Source: AP-15 sp963712825
Lineage (GTDB): Bacteria > Pseudomonadota > Alphaproteobacteria > ATCC43930 > CGMCC-115725
Direction: 5' to 3'
Assembly: GCA_963712825.1 (NCBI GenBank)
Contig: CAVQJP010000015.1
Span: forward strand, 86,922 to 150,921
Length of the DNA: 64,000 bases
Under the pieces are notes generated by a model. It ran no database searches. It was not told the origin of the DNA and saw nothing but the letters and a program-made list of their open reading frames with translations. Every line of letters begins with the position of its first letter. Positions within the stretch are counted from its first letter, which is position 1. Both the position numbers and the translations under genes were made by a program. Positions 60,999 to 64,000 of the stretch are shown here, one piece after another.

Positions 60999-61403
60999 GC
61001 TTCAATGAGGCCGAGGCGTGCGCGCCTCGGATGCGCCGACGATGATCGGGTGACCGTGAGAATATTGGCGGGCGCTTCAATGAGGCCGAGGCGTGCGCGC
61101 CTCGGATGCGTGCCCGAGCCGAAAAGCGCCGAGGTCAGCGAAGTTTCGCTTCAATGAGGCCGAGGCGTGCGCGCCTCGGATGCGCCGAAGGCCGTAACGG
61201 CAGCCCAAGGTCCGGATATATTCGCTTCAATGAGGCCGAGGCGTGCGCGCCTCGGATGCGGCGGCGCGCCTTGACCGCGCGGCGGATCATGCCGCGGCTT
61301 CAATGAGGCCGAGGCGTGCGCGCCTCGGATGCGGCGGGCGCCTTGACCGCGCGGCGGATCATGCCGCGCTTCAATGAGGCCGAGGCGTGCGCGCCTCGGA
61401 TGC
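60999..61403 (-). CRISPR. CRISPR array, six 36-nt repeats and five spacers
   Basis: Identical 36-nt repeats start at 60999, 61074, 61148, 61224, 61297 and 61368. Each begins GCTTCAATGAGG and ends CCTCGGATGC on the plus strand, with a perfect 8-bp palindrome CCGAGGCG / CGCCTCGG around TGCG. On the minus strand the repeat ends ATTGAAGC, the usual 3' handle, so crRNA is probably made from the minus strand, the same direction as the cas genes. Spacers are 39, 38, 40, 37 and 35 nt. The fourth and fifth (61260-61296 and 61333-61367) are nearly identical. No repeat shows decay. Confidence 0.97.
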
Positions 61404-61669
61404 AGCCACCCTATAAGCCCTTGGACACCAAGGCAATCTGGCCGCGTTTTCGACCGGTGGCCCGGAACGATGGGCAAAGCCCGCCAGTTTCTACACGACA
61501 TCATATCGACCATGTCAAAGAGCTTCACGATTCCAACAATCTACCGAGATTCGAGCGGGTGCGGGATTTCGCGCGGCACATCGCCGCTCGAAAGTGCCCA
61601 GCGAGCGCGAAAGTTGTTCAGTCAGGTCCCCTCCCTTTTCAGAATCACGGATGATGTTACCGGATTTTG
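61404..61669 (-). promoter_or_regulatory. Probable CRISPR leader
   Basis: This 266-bp gap between the cas2 remnant and the first repeat (in minus-strand order) is in the leader position. Close to the array there is a TATAGG box (complement near 61411-61416) and a perfect inverted repeat CCTTGG-ACA-CCAAGG (61419-61433). No gene is seen. Confidence 0.5.
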
Positions 61670-61828
61670 CTATATGACAGTGGCTCGGCGTTCCATTTTC
61701 GAGAATGTTTTACCGATGCTCTCCATGGCCAACTCGATTTTGTCCGCTGGTCCGACATCGATCAGGAGGACGTGGTCCTCACCATTCTTTACCAGTTCAC
61801 GCAATCGCGTCTCGAGCTCGGCGCGGCG
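61670..61828 (-). pseudogene. cas2: cas2, C-terminal fragment
   Basis: On the minus strand, AELETRLRELVKNGEDHVLL, IDVGPADKIELAMESIG and KTFSKMERRATVI, ending at 61670, look like the last 50 residues of a Cas2 endonuclease of the type I-G kind. The N-terminal half, with the catalytic Asp, is missing. The fragment begins in another frame inside the cut-off end of cas1, so one deletion fused the two genes. Cas2 normally dimerises and pairs with Cas1 for spacer capture. Confidence 0.65.
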
Positions 61829-63024
61829 GCCGCGTCTCCTTCGACGCCGAGTAGCTGCGCCAGGGTCGCCACCCCATCCACCGATTTGCGCGCGGCTCCG
61901 AGCCGGTCGAGCGCTGCCTGCCGCTCCTCCGGCGGCCCGCGCCAATTCCGGCGCAGGATCGTCCGCTGGTTCGTGATCTTCGCCGCGACCAACTCCCTTG
62001 CGAACCGCAAGCAAGCGGCTTCATCGAAGCTCAAACGGTATTGCGCCGTGCGGATCTCGACATTGCGGTGACCAATGCCGTGGGCAACACCGCGAAACCA
62101 GCCGCTGTGACTGTGAAAGGTCACCGGAATCTCGCGTTCGAGCAACGCCGCGAGCGCCGGCGTCGTGATCGATACATTGCCGAACAACGCCACATCCGAA
62201 ATGTCGATGAAACGCACCTGCGTTTCGCCTTTCTCCTCGTCCGTGATCTTGAGCGTTTCGCCTTCCTTGCCTATCCGGGCGTGCTGGGATTGCACGATAA
62301 GCGGCAGCGCCTCATCAGGCGGAACGGCGATCATCCGCGGCGCGAGCGAGGAGCCCGACAGAGAGCGAACCTCATCCGGCAGGCACACCGTCACGAGCGC
62401 ACAGCGCGGGCATTTCGGACTGTCCTTGAGCGGCGGCGGAATGCGGCTTTGGGAGACCGTCAACCGCAGCTCGCTGACGGCGGTGCGCGCCGCGTCTCGC
62501 AACGCGTCGTCCAACGCGATGCGCACGCGCTCCCGGCTCTCGGCGTAATAGATGGCGCCTTCCTCCACGCGGTAGCCATGCTCCTCGAGCAGCAATGCCT
62601 GGAGACAGATCTGGATGCGCTCCGGTTCATAAACGCCTTGCGCGATATGCGGACGCTTGCCCCGTTTGTAATCGACTGGCGCCACCACGCCATCCTCCGC
62701 CTCGGCGATGTCGAGCTTGGCGATGACGCCCAGGGCGGTCGAGGAAAGCGTCAACGACCGGCTGACGACCTTTTTGCTCGCTAGCGCTTCGCCACTCTCC
62801 AGCGCCTCAGGCGCCGGGAGCGGTGCGCCGGGCTTGTCGACGCGTGCGTGAACGCGATTGCCTTCGACCGTGTCACCCGTCTCCGCCCACTCGCCCTGCG
62901 TCCACATGAGATAGGCGAGCCGGGGACAATAGACGAACTCGTTCACCATCCGCGCCGGAATGAGCGGGGTATCGCCGCTGACCGGCGGAGCCGGAAGGTG
63001 GAATTCGAGCTGGTTATCGGTCAT
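61789..63024 (-). CDS. Cas4-Cas1 fusion protein, Cas1 part truncated
   Basis: A 411-residue product of a gene that fuses Cas4 and Cas1, the hallmark of type I-G (formerly I-U). The Cas4 part (about residues 20-215) has the RecB-like GVIAKLDIAEAEDG then VAPVDYKRGK. Its cluster cysteines are YCPRLAYLM, CPRCALVTVC. The Cas1 part begins near residue 225 with VQSQHARIGKEGETL and VALFGNVSITTPAL, and it reaches LLGVEGDAAA, whose Glu is the first metal ligand. It then breaks off with an unrelated tail ending CVNW. The His and Asp ligands and the C-terminal helical domain (about 150-200 residues) are gone, so integration activity is not expected. It is transcribed behind csb2 (26-bp gap). Confidence 0.88.
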   Translation of the reverse strand: MTDNQLEFHLPAPPVSGDTPLIPARMVNEFVYCPRLAYLMWTQGEWAETGDTVEGNRVHARVDKPGAPLPAPEALESGEALASKKVVSRSLTLSSTALGVIAKLDIAEAEDGVVAPVDYKRGKRPHIAQGVYEPERIQICLQALLLEEHGYRVEEGAIYYAESRERVRIALDDALRDAARTAVSELRLTVSQSRIPPPLKDSPKCPRCALVTVCLPDEVRSLSGSSLAPRMIAVPPDEALPLIVQSQHARIGKEGETLKITDEEKGETQVRFIDISDVALFGNVSITTPALAALLEREIPVTFHSHSGWFRGVAHGIGHRNVEIRTAQYRLSFDEAACLRFARELVAAKITNQRTILRRNWRGPPEERQAALDRLGAARKSVDGVATLAQLLGVEGDAAAAPSSRRDCVNW

Positions 63025-63050
63025 CGCGCTCGCCCCCGGAATCTCTCGTC

Positions 63051-64000
63051 TTACCGGGTCGCCACGAACAATCCGCCCCCGAAATGGCGATCACGACCTA
63101 GAAGTATTGGGCCGGCCGCCGCGCCGTGAAGTCTGAGCTTCGCAAGTCCGAACAGCCCGGCGCCCGGCTTTGCGAAGGTTTTGGTGACCTCGACCCGCGG
63201 TCGCAGGAATCCGGCGCGCCGGCATTCGGCGAGAAGATCGGCTTCAAGCGCCGCTGCCGCGTCGTTCAGCCTCGTATGCCGCGTCACGCGATAAGGCGTC
63301 AGGCTTTCCCATACAGATGATCGTGCGAATAGGGGATCATCAGACAGATCGACGGCATTGGAAAGCAGAACAAGCTTTCCGGCCGCGCCAGAGCGCAATT
63401 CTCGAAAATCCTTGAGTGTCTCTTCGAGCGTGCGAAGATTTTCATGCTCATTCTTCGAAGCTTCGCGACGTTCAAGGACGTGCGGCGCGACGATCAGCAA
63501 TCGCTTGCGCGGAGCATCGAACACAAAAGCAAGATGCTCGTGCCGGCCCGAGCGCCACGGCGCGCCATTGGGCGCATGACCAGTGAAGAAGGCCGGCAGC
63601 GTCGCGCGTTCGCCCATCTTCTCCTGCACGCACGCCATGACGGCGCGGCGCAAGGCGTGCGTGAGCCCAAGCGGCTCGGCCTTCGTCAATGCATCCATGA
63701 CGGCGAAGGCGAATACGCCGCTCGTGTCGCGAACCGGCGCCATCAGACCGAGACCCAGATAGCGGCCGTCGCCGATCAGGAGCGGACCCCCTATCGGACG
63801 CACGAAGGCGATCTCGGCATGCCAGAGCTGCTCCTTGGCGAAGCGCGTGCGGGGCGCGAAGGCTTCGGCGCGCTGCCCCTTGCCCTCGAATGGCTCGCGC
63901 TGCACACGGAGTGCCTCGACAGGGGCGTCAATACCCGCATGACGCAACGCCTGCCGCGCGGCGGATTCTGCGGCTGCGTGCTCGCGCAGCCGTTCCGCGC
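63051..64000 (-). CDS. csb2: Type I-G Csb2 (Cas5/Cas6-like) protein, C-terminal part
   Basis: The frame is open to the right edge and ends at 63051, giving about 315 visible residues. It has two RAMP-like glycine-rich loops, PLLIGDGRYLGLGLMAPV and PILLGRDRHFGGGLFVAT, as in the Csb2/GSU0054 family, where Cas5 and Cas6 parts are joined. This protein probably processes pre-crRNA and caps the crRNA 5' end in Cascade. The first codon in the window is not a start; the start lies outside. Its position before cas4-cas1 is the usual type I-G order. I see no frameshift in the visible part. Confidence 0.8.
   Translation of the reverse strand, partial: AERLREHAAAESAARQALRHAGIDAPVEALRVQREPFEGKGQRAEAFAPRTRFAKEQLWHAEIAFVRPIGGPLLIGDGRYLGLGLMAPVRDTSGVFAFAVMDALTKAEPLGLTHALRRAVMACVQEKMGERATLPAFFTGHAPNGAPWRSGRHEHLAFVFDAPRKRLLIVAPHVLERREASKNEHENLRTLEETLKDFRELRSGAAGKLVLLSNAVDLSDDPLFARSSVWESLTPYRVTRHTRLNDAAAALEADLLAECRRAGFLRPRVEVTKTFAKPGAGLFGLAKLRLHGAAAGPILLGRDRHFGGGLFVATR

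Overview
The window looks like chromosome from a high-GC alphaproteobacterium, plausibly of the Rhodospirillales or a neighbouring order. The evidence is the popZ-valS pair, the rimP-nusA-ylxR-infB-rbfA-truB-rpsO-pnp operon, two Irr-type Fur regulators, an RNase E with an acidic insertion in its S1 domain, and a type I-G (formerly I-U) CRISPR-Cas locus. Several disrupted genes that are normally conserved (rne, pnp) mean that either assembly error or real decay must be kept in mind.

Layout. 0-3 kb: a minus-strand catabolic group (536-aa protein of unknown function, class II aldolase, TauD-like dioxygenase). 3-13 kb: a secreted Cys-rich protein, an FAD amine/amino-acid oxidase, a TsdA-like dihaem cytochrome, folK, a Pcm-like methyltransferase, a TolC channel, PopZ-like protein and valS. 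13-22 kb: brnTA toxin-antitoxin, a lysine 2,3-aminomutase-like radical SAM enzyme, xthA, erpA, a PRC-barrel protein, a homodimeric E1/transketolase-like enzyme, asnB and a NusG/RfaH paralogue. 22-32 kb: the transcription/translation operon from rimP to pnp, with an attenuator-like hairpin ahead of rimP and a frameshift in pnp.

32-43 kb: a glycerophosphodiesterase, an NPD-type flavoprotein, and two close Irr paralogues that bracket a DUF1800-DUF1501-NHL operon. The second Irr is followed by the wreck of a GlpC-like Fe-S reductase and an intact DUF3501 gene, then TPR, TauD and maiA genes. 43-55 kb: DsbA-like, M48/TPR protease, rne (in-frame TAA), a class A PBP, prfB with its programmed +1 frameshift, and an oxalyl-CoA decarboxylase-like enzyme with Asn in place of the Mg-binding Asp.

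55-64 kb is an accessory region. An IS1595-type element splits an HNH-like gene. Directly after it lies an 1875-bp tandem duplication, each copy carrying the HNH 5' fragment, a HicB/CopG-like antitoxin, a beheaded PIN toxin, an 81-bp copy of the oxalyl-CoA decarboxylase 3' end and a 114-aa orphan gene. Then come a six-repeat CRISPR array and the adjoining type I-G genes: a fused deletion remnant of cas1/cas2, cas4-cas1, and csb2 (cas5/6) running off the window. Adaptation is probably dead, while csb2 looks intact as far as it is visible.
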